DNA of 64,000 nucleotides from assembly GCF_027596085.1 (NCBI RefSeq), contig NC_072471.1, positions 12,245,810 through 12,309,809 on the forward strand. The letters are read 5' to 3'. Below, piece after piece: positions 12,455-23,960 of this stretch. A model generated the notes under the pieces. The model did not search any database. It was not told where the DNA came from and saw only the letters and a list, made by a program, of their open reading frames with translations. Numbering within the stretch: position 1 is the stretch's first letter; every line of letters starts with the position of its first letter. The DNA comes from Anoplopoma fimbria. Lineage: Eukaryota > Chordata > Actinopteri > Perciformes > Anoplopomatidae. A program made the position numbers and the translations under genes.

Positions 12455-12518
12455 CTGTAAGTCGCTTTGGATAAAAGCGTCTGCTAAATGACTGTAATGT
12501 AATGTAATGTAATGTAAT
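12455..12518 (+). mobile_element. SINE/LINE-type 3' tail with (TGTAA)n
   Basis: The segment contains GTCGCTTTGGATAAAAGCG then TCTGCTAAATGACTG and a terminal (TGTAA)5 run at 12493-12517. This conserved 3' tail, ending in short tandem repeats, is found on many fish SINEs and their partner LINEs. No body or tRNA head was recognised upstream, so this is either a 5'-truncated copy or a body too diverged to see. Confidence 0.75.
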
Positions 12519-13200
12519 TATACACACAAAGCAAGTTGTCACCCAGAGGAGCAAATTCAATAAAAGAGGTTCCAATTCATAAAAGAGATCTGGAGTTGTT
12601 TTCTTGGCTCAGATAACAGGATGGAGGTGAGCCACAGCACACTGACCCCAGCAGAGAAACAGCCTGTTTGTTCTAATTAGAGAGACTGAGGGCGCCGAGT
12701 CAACCGCAGAAATGAAAATGAAAACCTTCACCTATGTTTAATGCTTCATCTCAGTTTTTTAAAATACGCTAATTCCTAAATTTATGAGGACAAACAAGCC
12801 TGCCTAATCTAAGCCTGGGTTTTGTTTGTGAAGTATCAAATCCTCCTGGACTTCCCATCGTATTTTTTTTTTTTACTGATGGCTGACCAATTAATGTAGC
12901 TTGTGGCTGTGGGCGAATAGGCTGTCAGTGCAGCTGTTTGTTGTGGAGCTTGTTACCCTCACTGTAATTAGTTAAACCTGCAAGAATTGGTTGACCTCTA
13001 GAAAATATACTCATTAACATCAACAATTAAATTCTTGCGGTAAAACACGGAAACTCTTGCTTGCAGCGAAGATCGATGAAGCACATAACATTTTTATAAA
13101 TGATGTGGCCTTGTTATTTGTTTTGAACTCAAAGAGGGAAGAAATACAGACAGAAAATGAGTTAAGTTATACAGACCTCCCAGTCTTGTATAGTGTACTA

Positions 13201-13248
<48 letters not shown>

Positions 13249-13249
13249 T
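13201..13249. repeat. Compound (GT)12(AT)12 microsatellite
   Basis: Twelve GT units at 13201-13224 are followed directly by alternating AT to 13249. This is a simple repeat, likely polymorphic. Confidence 0.95.
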
Positions 13250-15873
13250 ATATTTGTGATCCTTAAGATTTCTCCAGCTAAGTATGTGTTAGGTTGAAAT
13301 CTCACACCCTGTCTTTCCCCTACAGGTGTTGTTTATCTTTGGGGAGCTGAAAACATGGCTGTTAATTAACTTGCTGCCGATCCCAGACTTGTAGCTCTCT
13401 GTCAACACTTCCTTTGCAGAAATAATCTAAGTGGTCTGGGAAGTCGCAAGTTCACACTTCTGTGTGCATGTGTGAGCAGTTCTGTCTGTCTGTGTGTGTC
13501 TGTGAAACACACGATGTCTACATCAAGCTGTCTTAATTTTAAAACACAGTTTTGGTGTGAAAGCGATTTGCTTCCTCATTAGCGTTTCCAGGTCATGTTC
13601 ACAGCGAAACACCTGGAATCGCTAAATGTACTCTAAATAGCACCTACTCATAAACACATCTACACAGCCACATGCAAATGAGAAGGTTTTGGGTGAAGCA
13701 GTTACTTTCTCTGGAAACACAAATCGCCTGGTTTCCCACAACACGTCTGCGGAGAGAACAACATGTGGCACTGGCTTTTGGCCTTCACATTGTGCACAAG
13801 CCCAGAGTGCAAGATCATGTGAAGCCTGGTATCGCATGACTAGGTTGTTCCTTCATCTTGTTTCTGGAATGCATGTTGCTGGGGTCTAACATTATTTGTT
13901 TATTTTTTTTTTTTTGTGAAGTGCTCCAGATAACTTCAGGAATGACTTCTTCTAGAGACGTTAAAAGATACAAGGCTGAAAGGCAGCTTCTATGAAATTG
14001 CACAAATGAGGATGAGCAATTTGTCCCGCCTTTATTGTAAGAGTAAGCCAATGGCAAAAAAAAGTCAGAGATTTTTGTCCGTCCAAGTCAGTTGCATGCT
14101 TTCTCCTGTCTACATCAGAGGAGTAGCACTTGCCTGACCACAGCTGGTCTTTTTCAAATACCGTACGATGGCTTCCTCAGCCTGTTGCTCTGCACACACT
14201 GATGTACAAGTTCCGCTTTTCACTGCGTGATTTGACTTCAATCCCAAGAATTATTGTTGAAATGTATGTCTGTATGTGTGGAGCCCTGATAATGTTGGCT
14301 TGTAGAGCTTCTTTGTGAAGTTCATTCATCAGAGAACAGAAGGATGTGAGGAGACAGCTGTAATGATGCTAGCAAACACACATACGAGGGTCCTTAGGGT
14401 CTCGTATGCACTGTGCCAGGTAGGACAAATACACAATTCACGCATGCGCACTTACACAAGCATATCCACAAACAGGCCCCCTTAGGCTGACATACATAGA
14501 GCCAGGGCTAGTTCGTCTGGGGATCAGAGAAGACTGAGCTGTTCCAAGAAAATGCAAGGACACAGGCTACAAATAAATCTATAGTTTATAGGAAAGCAGG
14601 CTTCCATATGAAACACAGTATTAAAGTGCTTATCAGCCAAAGTGTGGTGAATATACAGGGATTATAACATCAGAATGCTGAATAGATTTATATTTTGGAT
14701 CAAAGCTGTTCGTATTTGTCTGCCCAGGTTATCCTATGGACCTCTGTCATCGTTATCCAAACAAGACCGAGCCAGTGGTTTCCCTTTCTTCTTAGCTCAA
14801 ATGAATGATATCCAATAGGCTTGATCTAATCCCAGGAGCTTTCGTTCAATGGACCCATTTCTTCCTGTTCCAAACTGAAAATATCCTCACAGTGCTCTGC
14901 TCTCAGAATTCCTATGTTAATCGGTGAGGTTAACTCAGGATGTGCTCATGTAGGACACATCTCTTAGCACCCAATACCCATCTCTAACACACCGTGATGC
15001 CAGCAAGCAAACAAGCATGTACTGAATTACCTTCAGTGCTCTCAAACTGTCCTAACCATCTCATGCATCAGCGGACAGGGCAAGTGATGTTTTGCTTGCT
15101 TGGAAAATTGTACTTTCACTCTATTCTTTCAGCATCTCAAAGACTTTCCTCACCTCCAAGCATGCCGAAACCAACAGCCCATAGTCAACCTCACCTGCCA
15201 CAACATTTTCGAAACACTGACATAAACCGTCTTTAACCGTTTGACATGACAAAACACCTGTCTTCAAAGGGAGTGTGAGACCGCCTAAAAAATATCAGAA
15301 AACACTCCTTTTGCTGCTTGGAACCAGTATAAACTATACATGATACACACTGCAAGTGATGGGCAATAAAACCCACAGCTTTTTTCTCTAAAAAATGCAA
15401 TCTTACTTTTAGCCAAAGGCTTTGCTCTCAGAATTGGACAGACTTAATGAGCCTGTGTGGGTTAATTATGGGTAACTTTTTTTGTCCTGGCAATCCAACT
15501 AAGAGGCGATATTTATCTGCTTTTGTCCAGGGAGACAAGGAGAATGAATTTCATACTCAAAAGGCTATATCAATGTGCCGGTATGTACGATATATATTTA
15601 TTTTATATATATCATCTATTTTACACATGGAATGCATGGAACTAGGACTACGGATGTTATCCCCAATTTCCAAATACAGAGTATGGTGTTAAGATTGACT
15701 TGAGGAAATCTATCTTCTATGAGTTGGTTTTTTTTATGTCTGCCCTTGCCACGAATTTGCTTGTTCACTGTATTTTGGGGAACAGTTGTAAGGTTCTATT
15801 CGGAAGGGCAACGTGGGGCATGAGTCACAATGAGGCTTCAAACTTCCATTTTTAGGAAAACAAGGATTTGTCC

Positions 15874-15894
15874 TTTTTTTTTTTTTTTTTTTTT
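15874..15894. repeat. Homopolymer T21
   Basis: An uninterrupted run of 21 T on the + strand. No retroposed body was recognised next to it. Confidence 0.95.
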
Positions 15895-16329
15895 CTAATC
15901 CCAGTATGAGCAACTATTTTAAAAAAAATAGATATATCCTGCCCACAATTGCTAACTATAGCACACTGCCTCTGAGGGATTATAATTTCTCCATCCATAG
16001 CAAGTAATCATATCCCTGCAACAAATCCCTCAGGGCTCAGTCCATGGACGAGTAATAATGTCCCATTTTAGACTCTGTGCCCTCCTTGCTGTCAGCCGGA
16101 GAATGCATTAAACCCAGTTTTTTTTTCATTCTGCTGATGACCCTTTGCTGCTTTTGCTAACTTGCAATGTATGTACTTATGAACCCAATGTAAAATGATG
16201 GAAATCAGAAAATGGCCAGGTTTTTCCTGCATAGTGAAATACAATGCCACCGCCTCCGTCTCGACAAAACTGACTGTTGTCTTTATGGAAAACACTATTT
16301 TTAAACAAGACTACTCTGCTCCCAGTAGA

Positions 16330-16600
16330 CCACATGACACTAAAAACCTGTGCAATACAATACACTGTGCAATTATAGTTATAATAGTTTTTCTGTCTGT
16401 ACATATATTTCAGTTATTGTGGATTCTTTACTGGTTTCTTTTTTTACTGTTTTTATTGCTTATTTATAATACTCGTTTTTCTTTTCTTTTATCTTGTTTT
16501 TCTTTTACTATGTCTCTTGTTTGCACTATAACCTATGCTGCTGTAATCCTGTAAATTTCCCCGCTGCGGGACTAATAAAGGATTATCTTATTTTATCTAA
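16330..16600 (+). mobile_element. LINE 3' UTR fragment (L2/Rex1-type)
   Basis: A T-rich stretch passes through TTGCACTATAACCTATGCTG, then CTGTAAATTTCCCCGCTGC and GGGACTAATAAAGGATTATC, and ends in TTATCTTATTTTATC. This is the characteristic non-coding 3' end of fish CR1/L2-superfamily LINEs. The terminal TTATC-type repeat is the end used to prime reverse transcription. It differs in detail from the 3' end of the LINE relic at 8090-8140, so the two belong to different subfamilies. No coding part remains. Confidence 0.82.
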
Positions 16601-19600
16601 CATTGTAATAACTTAATTTTACAATTGATTTAGTCTATCAGTATTTCTGGTCATGTTCTCAGTCTCAAACATAGCTTAACCATGTCATATGATATGCTAC
16701 TTCAGTAAATAGAACCAATATCACCACTGCAGAAAATTGCTAATGAATATTTAAAAGAGAGGAATTAACATTATATTTCTGCGACCCCTAGGTATCCATT
16801 TAATTGTATTTTTCTTTAATCATATAATTATGGAACTCTTTAAATATGTTGCTTGTAAGAAGTGTTTGATGGTACCACCTCCGCCTCATTTTGATTTAGG
16901 AAAACCCCTGACAAATTGTGGATTATTTGGCTTTAAAACCACTTTGAGCAGCTTAATGCGTTACCTGCAAGTAGTCAGCTAAAGATCCAGAATCTGACCT
17001 TTTCTGCTCTCACTCTATACATGCCTTTTCAGAAATGTTATGGCGAGGGTTCAGAAGTATTTCGAGGAAGACATTGCCCTGATTACCCCCATCACTGATA
17101 CGCCTTTCTGCAGCATTCCTATTCTTTTGCAAATATTGCATAGCCATGACAGATTTATCTATAGCTGAAAGTAGATAGATTCTTTTGTAGTGAGAATACA
17201 AACAACAATTAAGCATCAGTGTTTGAATGTTACCAGATGTAAAACAGGTAGGTAGTATTATAAAATTGCTAAAATACCTGAAAAATCAGTGGGGAACGAC
17301 CTGTTGGTTCAAAAGGTGAAGGAGTCTATGCAGCATGAGGAAAATAAATACTTGGTAGAGTCAAAACATAAAACCAACATGTCTTTGTTTGCAGTTGCTG
17401 CAACTTTAAATGTGGCTGTTAAACTAGACAGAAATGTAAGCAATATAATTGCTGCACAAAGACTTGGAGCCAGTGTTACATGATGAAGATCAAAGCACCC
17501 CTGCTGATCGTTTTCTATTTAAAATCCTGCACACTGGCTGTGTCTTGACACACGTCAACTATTAGATAACAAGTGTGCTACGGCTGTGTCGAACTAAAAG
17601 GAAGGAGTTTATTTATCTCAGCGGAGGAAGAGGAAGAGAGACGTGGCAAAAACAGGCACATAGCTAAGCAAAGACAATGAACAAAAAAAACAAAACTTAA
17701 AATGTGGGTAGGGGCCAGCAGAGAGAAATAAGGATTAGTGCTATCCCTCTAATGTCAGCACCCACTTTGCCATAAAGACACTTTGTTGTGCTTACATCAC
17801 TGCAAATCTATATAAATCACTTTAAAAAAAAAAAACAGTGTTTAAATTGTTGAGTATATAATCTCCATTACCAGCCCAGAGGGGGCAGTGTGTCGCTGTG
17901 CGGGGGATGTTGAGCCCCAGGTCAGGGGGAAACTGCAACATTTATCCCCTCTTACATCACCTCTCGTCTTGACAAAGTGCACTGAGCGCCTCAGGGGCAT
18001 ACTAATTCGCCTGATGTGTATTAGCTCCCCATATCTGCCATTCAACACAATGACAGTAATTTGGCAGAAAGGTGAAAACAAGTCTAGACACAATCACAGA
18101 CATCGAGTCAGCACAGAAGCTGATATTTTGCTCAAGATCTCTGCTTGTGGAGACATAGAACAAAGCCCAAACACTATGTGAACAGTCTATGTACATGTGA
18201 ACACTTGAACTGACCTACAGGCAGAGAATGAGACTGATTATTGACACTTTCTTAAAACGATCATCCTCCATATCTGCTGAAATGTGGCTCTTTATAAAAG
18301 ATTGGTATTGTAATGTCACATAGACTGCCTTTTTTGTATTTGCTGACATGTAAACATCAAACTAAAATAGAGCAACAGTCTGCATGTGTTAGTGTTGGGA
18401 GTCAGAGCGCCAGGGGATTGATCTCTGTGTCACAAAGGCAGACGCACACTTTTTGAGGCTAGAGAAATACATTTTTTTTTTCACAGTCGTGTGTCTTATT
18501 TAGCATTTTGATTACAAACATGTTTGTTTCTGGTGCAGATTGTAATTCCCACACATCATTGATATTCACTCTTGAAAGCAAATAGTTCAAGGAAACATTT
18601 AGGTCCACAGAGACTTACTTACTGAATATCCTTCATTTTCATGAAGGGGAAAACGCTTAGACGCCGGTCGCTCCGTGAGCCCATACGGGGCTCAGTGCTT
18701 CTGTTAGACTTCTTGTCATGCCTGCAGTAGTGCCCATTACAGACTTGATTTATTCGGCATGCTGCTGTGAGCACACCCATCTGTGAGCTGCCTGTAAAAC
18801 TGATTCGTGCAAAGGATCAATTTCCATCTGACTGTTCTATTTGTCTGTGTTCCTGCTCGCTAAGAATAAGCGTTGCGAGAAATGTGAAATGAGATCTAAT
18901 GTTCGGCTTGGATCCATCATATGCTGTGTGTGTTGGCTTGATATAGTACCGTTATTGTCCATCAGCCATCTAATTTTAGCTATGTCTCTCTACCAATATA
19001 CAAATTGCATCTTCTGCTTCACTGCGCGGTGTCCTGCTCCCAACCACAGACATATTTTCTGTATTTTTCACTTGTTCAGTGTCATCTTTTAAAATGAAAT
19101 ATTCATTTGTAATGAAGTACGGTATATGCAGATTGCTCTGCATTAGCCAAGGAGAACAAGGCAAACAAACTTTAAAAGACCAAGTCCATGAAAGGATAGT
19201 TCCTTCAAGATCTATTTGCTGCTATCTTGGTGCATTAGCATCCTTCAAATGCAGGCTGTATCTCTGATTTTGTCCTTTTGTTTCATTCCCTCTCGCCTCT
19301 CTAGTGCCAACTTCAAACTCTCGATGCCCAGATGCAATAGCAAAAAAATATATACTAAAACCAAGATGTCTGGTCTATTTTCAATCTCAGAAACATGACA
19401 GATGAAAAAATAGAGGGAGGGAGAAAGCATTCCAGTCAGCGGCGACAGCTTTGGAACCTTGGAGAGCCCACTGCAACCAATCTCTGCTTTACAGGCGTGC
19501 AGTGGTGCACTGTGGGAAGTCGGGCTGGTGCACTGTCGCGTTTCAGGAGGAGAGGGAGAGAATGAGAGAAAATGGCAGCAAATGAAGTTGGCGGGCTGTG

Positions 19601-21473
19601 GAGTATTGTTCCCTCCTGCTCCCAGTAATGAACAGACTGGGGGAATTGGTCCCTGAAGGGCCCCGAGCCTTCTCTTTATCATCTTCTCGTGTGTTCGCCG
19701 CACATGGAAACGAACGCTTACCTGTGCACGCACATGCATGAAGATTTAAATATGTGCACTGTGAAGAAGCCTTAGTCTACGACAGACTTTGCACAGCAGA
19801 CAGGGTCTTCTTTCATCCCTTTGTGTCTGTGTATTGGGGGGTGTCTCATGCATCTACACGTTCAATTACAATGCCTTTGCCCTGGTCAGCTGCAGATGGA
19901 GATGGATGATAGTACACAATATTGGCTAATAGTGCCTAGTTTCTAGCCTGACCTTCCATGATACACCTGGCTGTTGCTTCATCTACCTCAGCTACTTGCT
20001 GAGTTTGTAATGCTCATCCATAAAATATAATACAGTGATGTTGCTGGGTACGAATCCTGCATAAAATCCAAAAGTAAGCACCCTATTTTTTCTTTGATAA
20101 CGCCACATTGAGAACAGCAAATCCGTGTTGAAATAATAGAAATAAATGAGATGTCAAAAAAAGAAATACACCAATCCCACCATGGGATTAGCGCTAAACG
20201 TTAAATAAAACTCTATTAATTCCTGAAATAATTCATTTTAACTTGAACTGTGGCCGGCCTTAGGAGGATGCCTCTGAGTCACAGATGAATGCAAATGCTC
20301 TATTAATACTTTCAGCCTCCTGCTTTATTATTCCTGTCTGTCTACTTTATTCATGAGTCTTACTGTACCCGTGAGTGAAAAGGTATTTCAGCCTTGGTTT
20401 GAGAGTGACCTACAAGAGAGGGATAAAGGCCAGATCTTTGAACCAATGGGTGTCTGAGGTGCTGCCATATTGTTTGCCCCTTTTCCAGCAGGAGAAGGAG
20501 AAAAAATAATTATTGTGGAACTGAATTCCTTTTTGCTAACTCTGGATCTTCTTATTGCGGTAATTAAATTGCCCAATGGAGGAGTGAGAGCTTGGCCTCA
20601 CTTCCAGCACTGTAATGTCCGCCCCCTCTTTAACATGGCAAGCGTTATGACTCATAGGGCCTCAGTACAAACAAGGCTGGGCCTTAATATGTGAAATTAA
20701 AGAGGTGTTCTCACTTCAAACATGCATTGACCTCGAAACCTCTATTATTGTAGCAACACGATGAGCAGAATCTAAATCTGTTATGTTGCTTTGTATCTAC
20801 AGTCTGACTGTCTTTTTTTCTATTCCCAGACATCTTTCCTTCCCTCCTTTAAATTCTGCTCTTCTTCTCTTTTCTCCTCTTTCGCCCTTCTCCGAGTGAC
20901 TCGGCTTCATATCAATCACAGCAATGTTTATTGTCAATGAAATATTTAGTACGAGAGGGCCTGTGTGCGCAGATTGCAGATTTCATCTCGTCCTGAAACA
21001 ATACATGGTTTGTTTTGACCGATTTAGATGCAGGATCTTGAAGCCAAGTATCTTGATGGATTAGTATGCTATTTCTGTGATGAGGCGTGGATACAGGATC
21101 CCATCTCAACGTTCATCTAAGATTGGACGAATGTCAGCACGTAAATATCCTGCCTGGAGGTGTCAGTGTGTAGGTTATGGATATTGAAGCGGTAGACCTG
21201 TGCACCGTGCAAGCACAGAAATAAAAACACATGGAACAAATCATGAAGGACCCAGTTTGCAAATCTGTCATCACAAATACAGTGAAATATGAAACAATAT
21301 GATGCAAGCTTTCTCATTAAGTTGCATATGCCATGTCACGATTGTATCTTTCCCATTTCCCTTAAATTTAATCTCCCCGTTTACCATTTACAAGTAGTGT
21401 ATAAAAACGTAACTGGTTTATAACGTACATTTTTAAGAGTTTTATTCATGCAATTGTAAACAGTCAAATGTGT
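16601..21473. other. Long non-coding stretch, no gene recognised
   Basis: About 4.9 kb without a supportable gene. The longest open frame of the window (164 codons, minus strand, 19245-19739) has no recognisable domain and probably reflects slightly higher G+C. A CpG-containing patch at 18655-18710 includes the small dyad TGAGCCC/GGGCTCA. The subsegment 17940-18090 is listed separately as a possible conserved element. Confidence 0.45.
17940..18090. promoter_or_regulatory. Possible conserved non-coding element
   Basis: This segment has the composition and word content common in vertebrate developmental enhancers: TAAT-type homeodomain cores, balanced purine and pyrimidine content, no simple repeats and no similarity to the repeat families seen elsewhere. 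It is a visual impression; no alignment supports it. Confidence 0.18.
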
Positions 21474-21755
21474 CTTATGAAGCATACCAAACTGTATAAT
21501 TCATTGTCTGTATGAACAATTAATGAATGCTTGACAACACAACATGGGTGTTGATTTAAAGACAGCATTTATTAACTGTTTCCACACATACACAAATCCT
21601 TCTCAGGGAGGTTCAAAATGATTTTTAAAATATGCATGTGTTCATAACTCACAAAGCATATTCTATATGTAATAATAACTATGTTTAATACTTAATTATG
21701 TGGTATTATTTTATTATTCATTGACTGCTTTCACCAGTAACGGATGCTTCATAAG
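21474..21755. repeat. 12-bp inverted repeat pair, possible foldback element
   Basis: CTTATGAAGCAT at 21474-21485 and its exact reverse complement at 21744-21755 face each other across 258 bp of AT-rich DNA. The words resemble those in AT-rich inverted-repeat elements of fish genomes. The ends and a target duplication were not found, so this may be a decayed MITE or a coincidence. Confidence 0.35.
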
Positions 21756-23489
21756 AGGAATTAAAGTGTTGACCAATACATCAATAAACACTCAACATTG
21801 TTGTTAAATACAGTAAGTCATAAAACAATTCAATCAGTTTATTGATACTGCTTATGATTTCTAAATGGTGGTGTTAAAATAAAGTGCTTTTTTTTTTTTT
21901 TTTTGTAGGTTAATTATCCTACTGTATAGACTCATAAATGAGCTGGATTATACCAGCACTTTATATAGCATCGATGCATACCGTTTAAATTAATTGTATT
22001 TTTATGGAATAAATTGGGCATTCATTCAAGAGTCAGGATTTGATATTATGGGAGGAACCAAAGACTCACATAAAAAAATTGGAGAGTTTTCAAGTGGTAA
22101 CAAGAACACAAGGCTAGGGAGACGGTAGGCAATATAGTAGCCAAGTGTAATTAAGTGCTGCTGCGGATGCGTTGCATGGAAGTCTAAGTGAATGGAAAGC
22201 ACGGTAAAAAGGCTAACTAAAGCTGGTGCAAGCAGAGAGCTCTATGATTCAGATCCAAATAAGTAATATTTTAGTGAGTGTGTGCATATGTGTCACAGAT
22301 ACAAGTTTGTTGTTGTATGTTTATATTCTAAGTGTCGGCAAAAGAAGATAACAGAAACAACATGACAGATGAGAGAGATGCTGACCAAAATGCAGATAGT
22401 AAATTATTGACTTTACATAATTAAGGCTAAATTTAGCTGACGGCAAAATATCACATTATTAAGAAAAGCTCTTTTAAAAATCATTATGAAAATCTAAAAG
22501 CAATAAATCATGTACCTCAGCAATCATCCTAAAACATAGTTATTTTGTGTTATTTCGAATCCTAAATTTGACTTGTTGCACCTTTTTTAAATTGTGCAGT
22601 ATTGTAATCCTTTAACACTGCTACAGTTGGTGCTGGTGGATAGAAGAGATCAGAACGTCATTGTTTATTTAACTTTTCCTCAAGTGACTGAAGAGGCTCT
22701 ACAACATTGCTTTGAACTTATGGACTTGAACCAGTCAGATAAAGACACTTTTTTTTATCTATATAAATAAACTTTGTAGTTGGGACATTGCAATTCTCCT
22801 TTAAACTTTTAAAACAGTTTTCCAAACATAAAGCTTTGGATATCAAAGGGTATTATATGCTTCCTCAACATAAAAAGAGGGCATTCATAGCTGGCAACTT
22901 GGGAAGTCTGTCTAAAAAAGAGAAAATGATAATGGATGGAAAGAACGCCTACAGGGCTTGAATTGAAAATAAACTGCAGGGGACAGTGTGATACGGAGAG
23001 ATACGGAGTGGGTGGGGAGAGATCGCTTTGCTATAAGCAGCCAGGCCAAATGGTGAGGGGGACAGAGTGAATAAGCCAAACTACTTTTAAACAGGTTTGA
23101 CACAAGCCCCAGGCCATCTCCTCAGTGCACAGCTCAGTAGGCTGCCCCATTGGCACCCCACCTACTGCCACCCACGCACCCTCTAATGGCCCTCTAACTG
23201 CCCACATCTCTACCTCCCTTACGGCCACTGTATGCTTGCTGTAAAATGTGGACCTACGACGGGCTGTTGCGCACAACGAACAAAATACATTTGCAGTAGA
23301 TTTTTGGCAGCGCTTCTCCCACTTTGGACAGTGTGCACAGGCCTGCTAGAAAAAAGTTAAGTGGAAAATCCTATTTTAATCCCTGTAGTTATTTTTTTTC
23401 TTAGGCTTGTTATACAATTTAAGGATAAAGTACTGTGTAGCACAAAACGCAGCTAATTAGGTGTTTTCAGTGAGTTTAGTTTAAAATTC
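21756..23489. other. Non-coding AT-rich stretch
   Basis: About 1.7 kb with no recognised gene or repeat except a T17 run at 21888-21904. Open frames near 22912-23276 lack recognisable domains. Confidence 0.5.
21888..21904. repeat. Homopolymer T17
   Basis: An uninterrupted run of 17 T. Confidence 0.95.
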
Positions 23490-23960
23490 CTAAATATGCC
23501 AGCACGTCCAAAGCTCACTAATTACTGAAACCTATTATACCTTGTTTATTTAATCCGTACTCAAAGTTGCCCAAACTGTTATCAGTGAGCTTGTGAGATG
23601 TTTGTTGCTATATTTGTTTAACTTTGATAGAGCCAGGCTAGCTGGTTCCCCCTTGCTTCCAGTCTTTACACACAACTAAGTACGTTTCCCTCCTGGCTCT
23701 GAATTCAGACAGCTGAAGATTGAAACCACTCATGTCTGTAGGATAAATTCAGGCTGCAACCGGCTAGTTTACCTTAGCATAAAGATGGAAATGGGGAAAC
23801 TTTGAGCCCGGTCTGACTGAAGGAATTATAATCTCCACTAGATCATATCTATAATTTATATTAAACCAAAAGTGTAAAAACAAAAAGTTGATTAAACCAA
23901 TTGATGCGGTGGAGACTTACTGGGAAAGTGGCATTGTGGCTGCCAACTCTCTTGGACGGG
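23490..23960. repeat. Teleost dispersed repeat in mirrored arrangement
   Basis: Two partial copies of a repeat I recognise from percomorph genomes. The first part has TCCAAAGCTCACTAATTACT, TTATTTAATCCGTAC and GAGCCAGGCTAGCTGGTTCC with TTCCAGTCTTTAC. The second part, in the opposite sense, has CTCATGTCTGTAGGATAAAT, CTTAGCATAAAGATGGAAA and, further on, AAGTGTAAAAACAAAAAGTTG. The opposed order gives the block a hairpin-like character. It is non-coding and its class is unknown to me. Confidence 0.55.

Larger units (their letters stand above)
12519..16329. other. Non-coding stretch with simple repeats
   Basis: About 3.8 kb without a recognised gene. It holds a compound (GT)(AT) microsatellite at 13201-13249 and a T21 run at 15874-15894. 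Runs of T near 12866 and 13907 are shorter. An acceptor-like CCCCTACAG near 13325 leads only into a short open frame. Confidence 0.5.

Noticed and set aside
19245..19739. Longest uninterrupted minus-strand frame outside the LINE relic and GT tracts (164 codons)
   Set aside because: No recognisable domain, no splice or start context, overlapping open frames on the other strand, and a T/A-rich end. Length is within chance for 64 kb.
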